Below are positions 9,212-18,201 of a DNA stretch of 64,000 bases, one piece after another. Position 1 is the first letter of the stretch, and each line of letters begins with the position of its first letter. The DNA lies in the NCBI GenBank assembly GCA_900314995.1, contig OMXK01000002.1:55087-119086 (forward strand), in the 5' to 3' direction. The translations under genes were made by a program, and so were the position numbers. Under the pieces are notes generated by a model. The model did no database searches. It saw nothing but the letters and a program-made list of their open reading frames with translations, and was not told where the DNA came from. The DNA is from an uncultured Prevotella sp. (GTDB lineage: Bacteria > Bacteroidota > Bacteroidia > Bacteroidales > Bacteroidaceae).

Positions 9212-9219
9212 TAATTTTG
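9212..9219 (+). promoter_or_regulatory. -7 element TAATTTTG for hpt
   Basis: TAnnTTTG match in the divergent intergenic region, 25 nt before the hpt ATG, facing away from the nnr element 43 nt to the left. Confidence 0.65.
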
Positions 9220-9244
9220 CAGAAATTTTTGTTTCTTTCAGCGT

Positions 9245-9784
9245 ATGAGTATCGTAAAAATCAAGGACAAATCGTTTAGGGTGTCTATCCCTGAGGCGGA
9301 GATTAAGAATCGTGTGAAGCTGCTGGCCCAGCAGATGAGTAAGGATCTGGAAGGCAAGAATCCGTTGTTTTTGGCTGTACTTAACGGGTCGTTTGTCTTT
9401 GCTGCCGACTTAATGCGTGAGATGACGATCCCATGCGAGATTTCTTTCGTGAAGCTGGCTTCCTATCAAGGCACCACTTCCACGGGAAAGATCAAGGAAG
9501 TAATTGGTATCAATGAAGATCTTAGCGGCCGGACTGTCGTGATTGTAGAGGATATTGTGGAGAGTGGCCAGACGATGAAGCGGATGATAGAGTCGCTAGG
9601 TACCCGCAATCCGGCTTCTGTTCAGATTTGCACCTTGTTCTTCAAGCCCGAGAAACTAAAGGAGGATTTGACGCTTGACTATGTGGCCTTCCGCATTCCC
9701 GATGACTTTATCCTAGGCTATGGCTTGGACTACGATCAGCAGGGCCGCGGCCTGAAAGATGTTTATACAATTATCAGTGAGTAA
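9245..9784 (+). CDS. hpt: Hypoxanthine phosphoribosyltransferase
   Basis: Purine salvage enzyme that joins hypoxanthine or guanine to PRPP to give IMP or GMP in the cytosol. At 179 residues it has the normal bacterial length. The PRPP-binding loop VVIVEDIVESGQTM is present at about residues 97-110, with the substrate-side motif VLNGSFVFAADL near 40 and the C-terminal PDDFILGYGLDYDQQGRGL typical of HPRT. It is first in a run of four genes (hpt, adk, obg, pgeF) with gaps of 18 nt or overlaps, so probably one transcript linking purine nucleotide metabolism and ribosome assembly. Confidence 0.95.
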   Translation: MSIVKIKDKSFRVSIPEAEIKNRVKLLAQQMSKDLEGKNPLFLAVLNGSFVFAADLMREMTIPCEISFVKLASYQGTTSTGKIKEVIGINEDLSGRTVVIVEDIVESGQTMKRMIESLGTRNPASVQICTLFFKPEKLKEDLTLDYVAFRIPDDFILGYGLDYDQQGRGLKDVYTIISE

Positions 9785-9802
9785 CCATAAACAACTAGAT
9801 AA

Positions 9803-10375
9803 ATGAAAAATATAGTAATATTCGGTGCACCTGGTTCTGGAAAGGGAACACAGAGTGACAAGTTGATTGAGAAGTATGGCTTGAATCACATCTCTACGGG
9901 CGATGTGCTCCGTGCTGAGATTCGTAAGGGTACAGAACTGGGTATGACGGCTCAGCAGTATATCGATAACGGCCAGTTGATTCCCGACAGCCTGATGGTG
10001 AGTATCCTTGCCAACGTCTACGATAGTTTCGGGCGTGAGCATAAGGGCGTCATCTTCGATGGCTTCCCTCGCACGATTCCTCAGGCAGAGGCATTGAAGC
10101 AGATGCTCGATGAGCGTGGCGACAAGGTGGCTGCGATGATTGAGCTCGATGTGCCTGAAGATGAACTGATGAGCCGTCTGCTCCTGCGTGGTCAGAAGAG
10201 CGGTCGTGCCGATGATAATGAAGAGACAATCAAAAAGCGTCTCGTTGTGTATCATTCTCAGACTCAGCCGCTTATCGAGTGGTATAAGAAAGAGGGCGTC
10301 CACCATCATATTGACGGCCTTGGAGAACTCGACCGTATCTTTGCCGATATTTGTAAGGTGATTGATGGAATCTAA
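9803..10375 (+). CDS. adk: Adenylate kinase, short type
   Basis: Interconverts ATP plus AMP with two ADP. The P-loop [10 protein letters not shown] lies at residues 7-16, followed by the AMP-site motifs ISTGDVLR and [11 protein letters not shown]. The protein has 190 residues because the LID insertion between about residues 125 and 150 is short ([22 protein letters not shown]), with no zinc cysteines; this short form is usual in Bacteroidetes. It starts 18 nt after hpt, and its last codons overlap the start of obg. Confidence 0.96.
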   Translation: MKNIVIFGAPGSGKGTQSDKLIEKYGLNHISTGDVLRAEIRKGTELGMTAQQYIDNGQLIPDSLMVSILANVYDSFGREHKGVIFDGFPRTIPQAEALKQMLDERGDKVAAMIELDVPEDELMSRLLLRGQKSGRADDNEETIKKRLVVYHSQTQPLIEWYKKEGVHHHIDGLGELDRIFADICKVIDGI

Positions 10376-11534
10376 TTTCGTAGACTATGTGAAGATCTAT
10401 TGTCGCTCTGGTAAGGGCGGCAAGGGCTCTATGCACCTTCGTCACGTGAAGTATAACCCCAACGGAGGCCCCGATGGCGGTGATGGTGGCAAGGGTGGCA
10501 GCATCATTCTGCGTGGAAACCATAATTATTGGACGCTGCTCCATCTGAAATATGAGCGCCATATCTTTGCCGAGCATGGTGGTAACGGCGGTAAGGACAA
10601 GTGTCATGGCACCGACGGTAAGGATGTCTATATTGATGTGCCATGTGGAACGGTGGTCTATAACGCCGAGACGGGTAAGTATGTCTGCGACGTCACCTAC
10701 GACGGGCAGGAGGTGTTGCTCTTGAAAGGCGGGCGCGGTGGTCTTGGTAACTTCCAGTTCCGCACGGCTACGAACCAGGCTCCCCGTTATGCACAGCCTG
10801 GCGAGCCGATGCAGGAGATGACCATCATCCTCGAATTGAAGCTCTTGGCTGATGTGGGTCTTGTAGGCTTCCCCAATGCCGGAAAGTCCACGCTTGTGTC
10901 CTTCCTGTCGAATGCACGTCCGAAGATTGCAAACTATCCTTTTACCACGATGGAACCCTCCTTGGGCATTGTAGGCTATCGTGATAATAGGTCGTTCGTG
11001 ATGGCTGATATCCCAGGCATCATCGAGGGTGCTTCGGAGGGTAAAGGCCTTGGCCTGCGCTTTCTGCGCCATATCGAACGCAATTCCTTGTTGCTTTTCA
11101 TGGTGCCTGGCGATACCGATGACATCAAGCGTGAATATGATATCCTGCTCAATGAACTGGCGCAGTTTAATCCCGAACTGACGGATAAGCACCGTGTACT
11201 GGCCGTCACGAAATGCGATCTGCTCGACGAAGAGCTCATCGAGATGCTCCGAGAAACCTTGCCGCAGGATCTTCCCGTTGTGTTTATCTCTGCCGTTACG
11301 GGCTTCGGCCTCGAAGAACTGAAGGATGTGCTGTGGCGCGAACTGAATGCCGAGAGCAACAAACTCGCCACTGTGATGGCCGAGGATACCCTCGTGCATC
11401 GCGACAAGGATATGAGCCGTTTTGCCCAGGAACTGGCCGATGAGGGAGAGGACGAGGATATCGAGTATATCGATGATGAGGACATTGAAGACATCGACGA
11501 TCTGGAGGACTTCGAATACCAAGATGAGGAATAA
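10365..11534 (+). CDS. obg: GTPase Obg/CgtA
   Basis: Ribosome-associated GTPase for 50S assembly and stress control. The glycine-rich Obg fold (residues 1-158, with repeated GGDGGKGG patterns) is followed by the G domain: G1 [10 protein letters not shown]3 [10 protein letters not shown]4 TKCDL and G5 SAVTG. The C-terminus ends in a very acidic tail ([28 protein letters not shown]). I chose the ATG at 10365, giving [11 protein letters not shown], which matches the usual family start; a TTG three bases earlier is also in frame. The start overlaps the 3' end of adk by 11 nt, indicating coupled translation. Confidence 0.96.
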   Translation: MESNFVDYVKIYCRSGKGGKGSMHLRHVKYNPNGGPDGGDGGKGGSIILRGNHNYWTLLHLKYERHIFAEHGGNGGKDKCHGTDGKDVYIDVPCGTVVYNAETGKYVCDVTYDGQEVLLLKGGRGGLGNFQFRTATNQAPRYAQPGEPMQEMTIILELKLLADVGLVGFPNAGKSTLVSFLSNARPKIANYPFTTMEPSLGIVGYRDNRSFVMADIPGIIEGASEGKGLGLRFLRHIERNSLLLFMVPGDTDDIKREYDILLNELAQFNPELTDKHRVLAVTKCDLLDEELIEMLRETLPQDLPVVFISAVTGFGLEELKDVLWRELNAESNKLATVMAEDTLVHRDKDMSRFAQELADEGEDEDIEYIDDEDIEDIDDLEDFEYQDEE

Positions 11535-12315
11535 ACCCGTTAAACCCCAACTTACCTATTACGACATAGCCGAGGGCGTCACCGCCTTCAGCTCTACGCG
11601 TCATGGGGGCTATAGTCAGGGAAATCATGGTGAATTCAACGTCAATCTGTATTGCAGCGATGATCCCGAGGATATTGCTGAGAACCGTAAGGCCCTCTGT
11701 CGTATGCTGAAGATACCCGTCGACCGTCTCTTTATGCCCCATCAAGTGCATCAGACGGGTATTGTGCAGATAGGCAAGACCTTCCTGCGTCTCTCCGACG
11801 AGGTGCGCCGTGATGTGCTCGAAGGCATTGATGCCCTGATGACGAATCTGCCAGGCGTCTGTATCGGTGTTTCCACGGCCGACTGTATCCCCATCATCCT
11901 TTACGACCCCGAGCATCATGCCGCCAGCGTCATTCATAGTGGTTGGCGCGGTACGGTAGCCAATATCGCTGGTGTTGCTGTTACCTCGATGCAGGTGGCC
12001 TATCACTCGCGCCCCGAAGCCCTGAAGGCCGTCATAGGCCCTGGCATCTCGCTCGAGCATTTCGAGGTGGGCGATGAGGTCTATGAGCAGTTTGCTGCCG
12101 CTGGCTATCCGATGGCGCAGATTGCTCGTCGCTATGCGAAGTGGCATATTGACCTTTGGGCATGCTGCCGGCTTCAGTTACAGGATATGGGGCTGAAGGC
12201 AGAAAACATACAGACCTCAGGCGTCTGTACCTATGCGCATTCCGATGACTATTTCTCAGCTCGCCGTTTGGGTATTGACTCTGGTCGTATTCTGACTGCG
12301 GTTCTTCTCCATTAA
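11524..12315 (+). CDS. pgeF: Peptidoglycan editing factor PgeF / YfiH multicopper-like family
   Basis: YfiH-type protein, 263 residues. Family members hydrolyse amino-sugar linked wrongly incorporated L-Ser in peptidoglycan precursors, and homologues have been described as purine nucleoside phosphorylases or polyphenol oxidases. Motifs seen are [18 protein letters not shown], the metal-binding [27 protein letters not shown] (Cys and His ligands) and [20 protein letters not shown]. The ATG at 11524 ([13 protein letters not shown]) is preferred over the far upstream ATG at 11422, since residues before it are only the out-of-frame shadow of obg. It overlaps obg by 11 nt and is last in the hpt operon. 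Confidence 0.93.
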   Translation: MRNKPVKPQLTYYDIAEGVTAFSSTRHGGYSQGNHGEFNVNLYCSDDPEDIAENRKALCRMLKIPVDRLFMPHQVHQTGIVQIGKTFLRLSDEVRRDVLEGIDALMTNLPGVCIGVSTADCIPIILYDPEHHAASVIHSGWRGTVANIAGVAVTSMQVAYHSRPEALKAVIGPGISLEHFEVGDEVYEQFAAAGYPMAQIARRYAKWHIDLWACCRLQLQDMGLKAENIQTSGVCTYAHSDDYFSARRLGIDSGRILTAVLLH

Positions 12316-12320
12316 TATTT

Positions 12321-12360
12321 AACAAGTTTTTGGGGTGTTTATTAAAAAACTTGTTTATTT
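12321..12360 (+). terminator. Terminator-like inverted repeat after pgeF
   Basis: AACAAGTTTTT (12321-12331) and AAAAACTTGTT (12345-12355) form a perfect 11-bp stem immediately downstream of pgeF, before the promoter of the receptor gene. The stem is AT-rich with a weak T-tail. Confidence 0.6.
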
Positions 12361-12385
12361 GTTACTATATCCCAATTTTTTTTCT

Positions 12386-12393
12386 TAAATTTG
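12386..12393 (+). promoter_or_regulatory. -7 element TAAATTTG for the TonB-dependent receptor
   Basis: TAnnTTTG match 65 nt before the receptor ATG, giving a leader of roughly 60 nt, which is longer than for most genes in the window. Confidence 0.65.
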
Positions 12394-12410
12394 CACCCGT
12401 AAGAAATAAT

Positions 12411-12427
12411 GTTGGCTCACAGCCGAC
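12411..12427 (+). promoter_or_regulatory. Leader hairpin of the TonB-dependent receptor mRNA
   Basis: GTTGGCT and AGCCGAC form a 7-bp stem (one G-T pair) with a three-base loop near the predicted 5' end of the message. Such a hairpin may stabilise the mRNA; no regulatory role can be read from sequence. Confidence 0.4.
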
Positions 12428-12458
12428 ACCCATTAATTAATTAAAACAGTTTTTATTT

Positions 12459-15400
12459 ATGCAGAAAAGATTTTTCTTGCTGGTTGTTACGGTGCTGATG
12501 CTCTCGCTCTCAGCCGTAGCTCAGGTGACAACCTCTGGCATTACGGGTATCGTAACTGCTGGTGGCGAAGAAGCCATTGGTGCTACTATCACAGCCAAGC
12601 ACGTTCCTTCGGGATCAGTCTATCGTGCCGTGACCAATGTGAATGGTCGCTACACCATTACCGGTATGCGTAGTGGTGGCCCTTACGAGGTCGAGGTAAG
12701 TTACATCGGCTATCAGACAACGAAGATGACCGGTTTCAACCTTGCTCTGGGACAGAACACGGTGGTCGACGCATCCCTTAAGGAGGGAAGCGAGATGCTT
12801 CAGGAGGTGCTCGTAGTGGCTCAGGCCAACAACACGATGCGTTCAGACCGTTCTGGTGCAGTAACCAACGTTGATGCCAATGCGATGGCCAATGTTCCGA
12901 CAATTGGCCGTTCTATGACTGACATCATGAAGCTCACTCCTCAGAGTAGTTCAGCTAGCGGTATGGCAATCGGTGGTGGTAACTATCGTCAGTCAAGTGT
13001 TACTGTCGACGGTGCTTCATTCAACAATGCCTTCGGTCTGGGTTCCAGCCCGCTGCCTGGTGGCGGTACGCCTATCTCGCTCGACGCGCTGGATCAGATG
13101 ACCATCTCCATCACGCCGTATGACGTTCGTCAGAGTGGATTCACCGGTGGTGGCATCAATGCCGTTACGAAGAGCGGTACCAACGAGTTCAAGGGTAGCC
13201 TTTATACCTATCTTACAAGTACCTCTCTGAAAGGTAACCGTGTAGGAAACACCGTGTTCGATGTCGATAATGGTCACACCAACACTTACGGCGCAACATT
13301 CGGTGGCCCGATTATCAAGGACAAGTTGTTCTTCTTCCTGAATGGTGAATACGAGGACAACGTCATTGCCGGACCTATTGCCCGTGCTGGTGACGGATCG
13401 CTTCCTTACTCTAACACCAACCGCCGTCCGCAGATTGAGGAACTCGACGGTCTCTCCAGCTATCTCCAGAATACCTATGGTCTCACCACAGGTCCCTGGC
13501 AGGGTTACAACATCAAGACGCCTGCCTATCGTATCCTGGCCCGTGTAGACTGGAACATCAACGATAACCATAAGTTTAACATCCGTTTCACCAAGTCTAA
13601 CCGTAAGAGCTCAAGCATGGCTTCTGCCTCGCGTTCTGTAGGCTCTAACAGGTCAAACGATATCTATGGAGGTTCCAACAATACCTATGGCAGCAATACC
13701 AACTACGGCATGAGCTCACTCTCAAGCCGTTACTATGCAGAGTATAAGTTTACCTCGTTCGCTGCCGAATTGAACTCTAAGTTCGGTAAGGTTAACAACA
13801 CCCTTCGTGGTACTTACTCATTCCAGGATCAGCCCCGTTCTACTGAGTACAACGATGCTGCTCCAGTAATCGAGGTCGTGATGAACGATGGTCAGGATCA
13901 CTTCCCCACATGGGCTTACACAGGTGACATCTTCACCTATGGCAACCTGGCACAGACCAAGACTACGGTGATCACCGACGAGGTGAACGTCACCCTAGGT
14001 AAGCATAATCTCTTCGGAGGTATCCAGTTTGAGCACAACTTTGCTGCCAACGGATATGCGCAGGCCGCTGCCGGTTACTATGTATTCGAGGCTACGCCCG
14101 AGGAGGCTGCTTCAGGCAACTGGGGTGCTGTCTTCGGACGTTCTCCCCGAGCATTCGGTATGACTTATGGCAACAATGCCGCCCACTCAATGTTCACCTC
14201 TGAGATGAGCACCAACCAGTGGTCGTTCTATCTGCAGGACAACATCAGCTGGAGCGAGCGCTTCCGCATGTCAATCGGTGCCCGTTTTGAGTTGCCCTCT
14301 TATCCATCTCTGAAGAATAATTACAATGACGACTACTATAAAATCGATTTCGGTGGCCGTCATTTCCGTACCGACAACGTGCCCGATGCAAGCCTTAGCT
14401 TCTCTCCGCGTATCGGTTTCAACTGGGATACCACCGGTGAGCGTAAGTACATCCTCCGTGGAGGTACAGGTCTCTTCGTAGGCCGCATGCCGTTCGTATG
14501 GCTCGTTTCCGCAGTCGGTAACTCTGGTATGGGTCAGACCACCTATTGGGCTACTCAGGCCAACGGCGCTACGCTGCCCAGTTTCACCATGAGTCAGGGC
14601 GATATGCTGAAGCAGATCAATGCTGCCAGCTCTACCACGATCCCTGGTTCTCCCACCATCCTGAGCGAAGATCTGCGCATGCCTAAGACTTGGAAAGCTT
14701 CGCTGGCATTTGATGCCAAGCTGCCTTACGACATCGACTTCACCGTCGAGGGTATCTATAACCGCGACCTGAATCCCGTTGTCGTGTCCAATGCCAATGT
14801 ATACTGGGACGGCACTTCTACGGTCGACCTCGGTCACGGCGATGTGCGTCATGCTATGTCAACCTACAACAAGCAGAACGCTTACGTGCTCGAGAATGCC
14901 GGCACAAAGGCTTACTATGCTTCTCTGAGCTTCCAGCTGCGCAAGTCTTTCGACTTCGGTCTCGACCTCAATGCCAGCTATACGCTCTCAAAGGCTAAGT
15001 CTTACACCGAGGGTATCGGCGACCAGGTTACCTCAGCTTACAACAACTATCGTAACTCTATCCATGCCGTTAACGACAACGAGACGGGTTACGCTACTTA
15101 TGTGGCTCCTAACCGTTTCCTCCTCTCAGCCAGCTATAAGCTGAAGGAGTCAAGCCATTCTACCTCTACGTTCAGCCTCGTTTACGATGCTTATCAGTAC
15201 GGCTATCTTGGCTCTTACGCTTACAGCCGCTACTCTTACATCTTCAACAGCAACGTGAACAACGACCCGTCGGCTCCCGGCAACCTTATCTACGTGCCTG
15301 CTTCTCGTCAGGAACTCAACAGCTGGGACTTCAAGGAGGGTAAGGTCAATGGCGAAACCTATACTGCCGACATGCAGCGCGATGACTTCTGGACCTTCAT

Positions 15401-15761
15401 CCAGCAGGATGACTACCTGAAGAACCGCACCGGTCAGTATACTGAGCGTGGTGGCGCCAAGATGCCTTGGCATCATCAGCTCGACTTCAAGTATCTGCGC
15501 GACATGAGCTTGAAGATCGGCAAGACCCGTCATGCCCTGCAGCTCGGTTTGGATGTTGAGAACGTGCTCAACTTCCTCTGCAAGGACTGGGGTCTCTACA
15601 AGCAGATCACGGGTAACACCCTGCTCACCTACGATGCAGCCAACAAGCAGTATCAGTATAACCTCGTGGACGGACAGCGCCACCTCTCTACTTCTCAGAA
15701 CTACGAGAGCACTGCTTCTACCTATCGTCTCCAGTTCACGATCCGTTATCTGTTCAACTAA
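12459..15761 (+). CDS. Oar-like TonB-dependent outer-membrane receptor
   Basis: 1100 residues. Signal peptide MQKRFFLLVVTVLMLSLSAVAQ, then a carboxypeptidase-regulatory-like beta sandwich (about residues 25-112; GITGIVTAGGEEAIGATITA, NGRYTITGM), a TonB plug domain (about 115-260; SGAVTNVDANAMANVPTIGRSMTDIMKL) and a 22-strand type barrel to the C-terminus, which ends in the aromatic strand QFTIRYLFN. No SusD-like lipoprotein gene follows, so it is of the Oar or orphan type rather than a glycan SusCD pair. Substrate is unknown. Codon use is strongly biased and it stands alone between its own promoter and a strong terminator, suggesting high expression. Confidence 0.92.
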   Translation: MQKRFFLLVVTVLMLSLSAVAQVTTSGITGIVTAGGEEAIGATITAKHVPSGSVYRAVTNVNGRYTITGMRSGGPYEVEVSYIGYQTTKMTGFNLALGQNTVVDASLKEGSEMLQEVLVVAQANNTMRSDRSGAVTNVDANAMANVPTIGRSMTDIMKLTPQSSSASGMAIGGGNYRQSSVTVDGASFNNAFGLGSSPLPGGGTPISLDALDQMTISITPYDVRQSGFTGGGINAVTKSGTNEFKGSLYTYLTSTSLKGNRVGNTVFDVDNGHTNTYGATFGGPIIKDKLFFFLNGEYEDNVIAGPIARAGDGSLPYSNTNRRPQIEELDGLSSYLQNTYGLTTGPWQGYNIKTPAYRILARVDWNINDNHKFNIRFTKSNRKSSSMASASRSVGSNRSNDIYGGSNNTYGSNTNYGMSSLSSRYYAEYKFTSFAAELNSKFGKVNNTLRGTYSFQDQPRSTEYNDAAPVIEVVMNDGQDHFPTWAYTGDIFTYGNLAQTKTTVITDEVNVTLGKHNLFGGIQFEHNFAANGYAQAAAGYYVFEATPEEAASGNWGAVFGRSPRAFGMTYGNNAAHSMFTSEMSTNQWSFYLQDNISWSERFRMSIGARFELPSYPSLKNNYNDDYYKIDFGGRHFRTDNVPDASLSFSPRIGFNWDTTGERKYILRGGTGLFVGRMPFVWLVSAVGNSGMGQTTYWATQANGATLPSFTMSQGDMLKQINAASSTTIPGSPTILSEDLRMPKTWKASLAFDAKLPYDIDFTVEGIYNRDLNPVVVSNANVYWDGTSTVDLGHGDVRHAMSTYNKQNAYVLENAGTKAYYASLSFQLRKSFDFGLDLNASYTLSKAKSYTEGIGDQVTSAYNNYRNSIHAVNDNETGYATYVAPNRFLLSASYKLKESSHSTSTFSLVYDAYQYGYLGSYAYSRYSYIFNSNVNNDPSAPGNLIYVPASRQELNSWDFKEGKVNGETYTADMQRDDFWTFIQQDDYLKNRTGQYTERGGAKMPWHHQLDFKYLRDMSLKIGKTRHALQLGLDVENVLNFLCKDWGLYKQITGNTLLTYDAANKQYQYNLVDGQRHLSTSQNYESTASTYRLQFTIRYLFN

Positions 15762-15781
15762 GCATTCACAACTATCATGAT

Positions 15782-15817
15782 AAATCCCCCGTCGGACCCT
15801 CTGGCGGGGGATTTTTG
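15782..15817 (+). terminator. Rho-independent terminator of the receptor gene
   Basis: AAATCCCCC and GGGGGATTT pair around a 15-nt loop region, directly followed by T residues, 20 nt after the receptor stop codon. Confidence 0.88.
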
Positions 15818-16410
15818 TACCTCTAATATCGTAGCACGATGGAGGTTATGGGAAAAACAGACAACCGTCAGCGAAAGCCAAGGGATGATTAAGATTTAAT
15901 ATTGTAAATAAAAATAACCAATATTTGTGTATACGAAACCGCCCAATCTAGCGAAAAACAGACGAAAAGTAGTTCGGTTTTATGAAAATATCCAACAGAT
16001 TTATGCTGATTCTGAGTTTGTCGGTAACAAACTGGTGGTGTCTTACCGACAAACTACCAGTTTGCTTACGGGTAATTTCCATTCGTTAGGCACGTTTTCA
16101 CCTGTTTTTAGGTGTTATTTCGGTTGTTATATTTTGTGATAATCCATAACGAATTCATTATCAACGCCTTGCGAAATTGTCATAATTCCTGTATTTCCGT
16201 CCACTTTCCCATAAATCGAAAATACGCGAATCATACGTGTTGACATGTAAAGATATTTTAAAATGCGCCGTCGAATTTGCGCTAAAGAATAGCGTTCATC
16301 CTTGCACCCCTTCCGTTCTTCCTGTCGCTACGGAGGAAGTGCCGACCGTTTGTATGTTTACGACAACTCTATAGAAATCTTTATGATGTGCAAAATGTCC
16401 CAAAAGCAAT
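15818..16410. other. Gene-free region with palindromic sequence
   Basis: No convincing coding region lies here; a 70-codon open frame at 15927-16139 crosses palindromes and has no recognisable features. Two nested inverted repeats are present: GTCGGTAA (16020-16027) with TTACCGAC (16043-16050), and AAACTGGT (16029-16036) with ACCAGTTT (16056-16063). A related arrangement occurs at 36865-36917. The rest is AT-rich with no feature I can name. Confidence 0.6.
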
Positions 16411-16436
16411 CATCCCCGCCTTTTGTGGCAGGGATG
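16411..16436 (-). terminator. Terminator hairpin of tRNA-Val
   Basis: On the minus strand CATCCCTGCC pairs with GGCGGGGATG (one wobble) around ACAAAA, starting six bases after the tRNA CCA end. A T-rich stretch follows a few bases later. Confidence 0.7.
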
Positions 16437-16441
16437 AATCT

Positions 16442-16519
16442 TGGTAGGGACACCCGGGCTCGAACCGGGGACCTCTGCAATGTGACTGCAGCGCTCTAAA
16501 CCAACTGGGCTATGCCCCT
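16442..16519 (-). tRNA. tRNA-Val (anticodon CAC)
   Basis: Minus-strand cloverleaf: acceptor AGGGGCA pairs with TGTCCCT (one G-T), discriminator A, encoded CCA at 16444-16442. D-arm GCCC...GAGC has a C12-A23 mismatch. The anticodon stem CTGCA/TGCAG encloses loop GTCACAT, so U33 is followed by CAC (bases 16484-16482), decoding GUG. The variable loop AGGTC and T-arm CCCGG TTCGAGC CCGGG are canonical. A35, C36 and A73 agree with valine identity. Odd points are the A1-U72 closing pair and the G32/U38 loop bases. A promoter element lies 20 nt upstream and a hairpin downstream. Confidence 0.85.
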
Positions 16520-16538
16520 AACTTCTGTTAAGCGGATG

Positions 16539-16546
16539 CAAAAGTA
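16539..16546 (-). promoter_or_regulatory. -7 element TACTTTTG for the tRNA gene
   Basis: On the minus strand TACTTTTG matches TAnnTTTG, 19 nt before the mature tRNA 5' end, leaving room for a short precursor leader. Confidence 0.6.
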
Positions 16547-16610
16547 GTGCATTTTTCTGAAATAACCAAATAATTTCTGAATTATCTTGGAAAATGTGCC
16601 TTATTTTTCG

Positions 16611-16618
16611 TACCTTTG
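16611..16618 (+). promoter_or_regulatory. -7 element TACCTTTG for glyS
   Basis: TAnnTTTG match 41 nt before the glyS ATG, divergent from the tRNA promoter 65 nt to the left. Confidence 0.65.
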
Positions 16619-16659
16619 CACTCAAAATATGAAAGGTATAATAGAAAATTGTAAAAGAT

Positions 16660-18201
16660 ATGGCACAAGAAGATGTATTTAAGAAAATCGTAAGCCACTG
16701 CAAGGAGTATGGCTTCGTGTTCCCCTCAAGTGAGATTTACGATGGTTTGGGCGCCGTTTACGACTATGGTCAGAACGGCGTGGAGTTGAAGAACAACATT
16801 AAGCAGTATTGGTGGAAGGCCATGACGATGCTTCACGAGAACATCGTGGGTATCGACTCGGCTATCTTCATGCACCCGACGATATGGAAGGCCAGCGGAC
16901 ACGTGGACGCTTTCAACGATCCCCTGATCGACAACCGCGACTCGAAGAAACGCTATCGTGCCGACGTGCTGATCGAGGACCAGATTGCCAAATACGATGA
17001 GAAGATCCAGAAGGAGGTCGAAAAGGCGCGCAAGCGTTTCGGCGACAGCTTCGACGAGGCTAAGTATCTGGAGACCAGCGAGCGCGTGAAGGAGACCAAG
17101 GAGAAGCGCGACGCGCTGCATGCCCGTTACGCTGCTGCCATGCAGGGCCCGGATCTCGACGAGCTGAAGCAGATTATCCTCGACGAGGAGATCGTGGATC
17201 CCATCAGCGGAACCAAGAACTGGACCGACGTGCGCCAGTTCAACCTGATGTTCTCCACTGAGATGGGTGCCAGTGCCGATGCTTCGATGAAGATCTACCT
17301 GCGTCCGGAGACGGCTCAGGGTATCTTCGTGAACTACCTGAACGTGCAGAAGACTGGTCGTATGAAGATTCCTTTCGGTATCGCTCAGATCGGTAAGGCT
17401 TTCCGTAACGAGATCGTGGCTCGTCAGTTCATCTTCCGTATGAGGGAGTTCGAGCAGATGGAGATGCAGTTCTTCGTACAGCCTGGCACGGAGCTCGAGT
17501 GGTTCCCGAAGTGGAAGGAGACGCGTATGAAGTGGCATCAGGCCCTGGGCTTCGGCGCAGAGAACTATCGTTTCCACGACCACGACAAGCTGGCTCACTA
17601 TGCCAACGCTGCTACCGATATCGAGTTCAAGATGCCGTTCGGCTTCAAGGAGGTGGAGGGTATCCACTCTCGTACCAACTTCGACCTCTCTCAGCATGAG
17701 AAGTACTCTGGCAAGAGCATCAAGTACTTCGATCCTCAGACCAACGAGTCGTACACCCCGTATGTGATCGAGACCTCTATCGGTGTGGATCGTATGTTCC
17801 TCTCTATTATGTGTCATGCCTACGAGGAGGAGAAACTGGAGAACGGCGAGACCCGCGTGGTGCTGAAGTTGCCCGTTGCCTTGGCTCCCGTGAAGTGTGC
17901 CGTGATGCCGCTGGTGAAGAAGGACGGTCTGCCTGAGAAGGCTCGCGAGATCATCGACCAGCTGAAGTTCCACTTCAATTGCCAGTACGATGAGAAGGAT
18001 TCTATCGGTAAGCGCTACCGTCGTCAGGATGCCATCGGTACACCTTACTGCGTGACCGTCGACCACGACTCACTCACCGATGGTAAGGTGACCCTGCGCT
18101 TCCGCGACACGATGGAGCAGGAGCGTGTGAACATCAGCGATCTTAACGCCATCATCGAGGATAAGGTGAGCATCGTAAGTCTGCTTAAGAAGCTTCAGTA
18201 A
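16660..18201 (+). CDS. glyS: Glycyl-tRNA synthetase (alpha2 class II type)
   Basis: Charges tRNA-Gly with glycine. The single-chain, 513-residue form of the eukaryote/archaeal-like type, not the alpha/beta split type. Class II landmarks: motif 1 region YGPLG-like EYGFVFPSSEIYDGLGAVYDYG at the N-terminus, motif 2 FGIAQIGKAFRNEI (about 243-256) with RMREFEQMEMQFFV, and motif 3 IETSIGVDRMFLSIM (about 370). The C-terminal anticodon-binding domain begins near LAPVKCAVMPLVKKDGLPEKA. First of four same-strand genes: glyS, FKBP lipoprotein, ATPase, TOPRIM protein; the FKBP ATG directly abuts its stop codon. Confidence 0.97.
   Translation: MAQEDVFKKIVSHCKEYGFVFPSSEIYDGLGAVYDYGQNGVELKNNIKQYWWKAMTMLHENIVGIDSAIFMHPTIWKASGHVDAFNDPLIDNRDSKKRYRADVLIEDQIAKYDEKIQKEVEKARKRFGDSFDEAKYLETSERVKETKEKRDALHARYAAAMQGPDLDELKQIILDEEIVDPISGTKNWTDVRQFNLMFSTEMGASADASMKIYLRPETAQGIFVNYLNVQKTGRMKIPFGIAQIGKAFRNEIVARQFIFRMREFEQMEMQFFVQPGTELEWFPKWKETRMKWHQALGFGAENYRFHDHDKLAHYANAATDIEFKMPFGFKEVEGIHSRTNFDLSQHEKYSGKSIKYFDPQTNESYTPYVIETSIGVDRMFLSIMCHAYEEEKLENGETRVVLKLPVALAPVKCAVMPLVKKDGLPEKAREIIDQLKFHFNCQYDEKDSIGKRYRRQDAIGTPYCVTVDHDSLTDGKVTLRFRDTMEQERVNISDLNAIIEDKVSIVSLLKKLQ

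Noticed and set aside
10272-11522. Long minus-strand frame of 416 codons opposite obg
   Set aside because: Shadow of a strongly biased real gene; the residues are rich in His, Ile and Leu without any domain, and obg is unambiguous.
12459-15761. SusCD glycan-uptake pair
   Set aside because: There is no SusD-like lipoprotein gene after the receptor and no polysaccharide-utilisation genes around it; the receptor is Oar-like.
15927-16139. 70-codon open frame in the spacer after the TonB-dependent receptor
   Set aside because: It runs through the nested palindromes, has no domain, export signal or promoter, and its composition is that of noncoding AT-rich DNA.
16302-16499. 65-codon plus-strand frame ending in the tRNA
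   Set aside because: Its last residues are just the reverse complement of tRNA-Val read as protein, a well-known annotation error.
16726-18066. 446-codon minus-strand frame opposite glyS
   Set aside because: Shadow frame; it is dense in Val, Leu and His and lacks motifs, while glyS is a complete synthetase.
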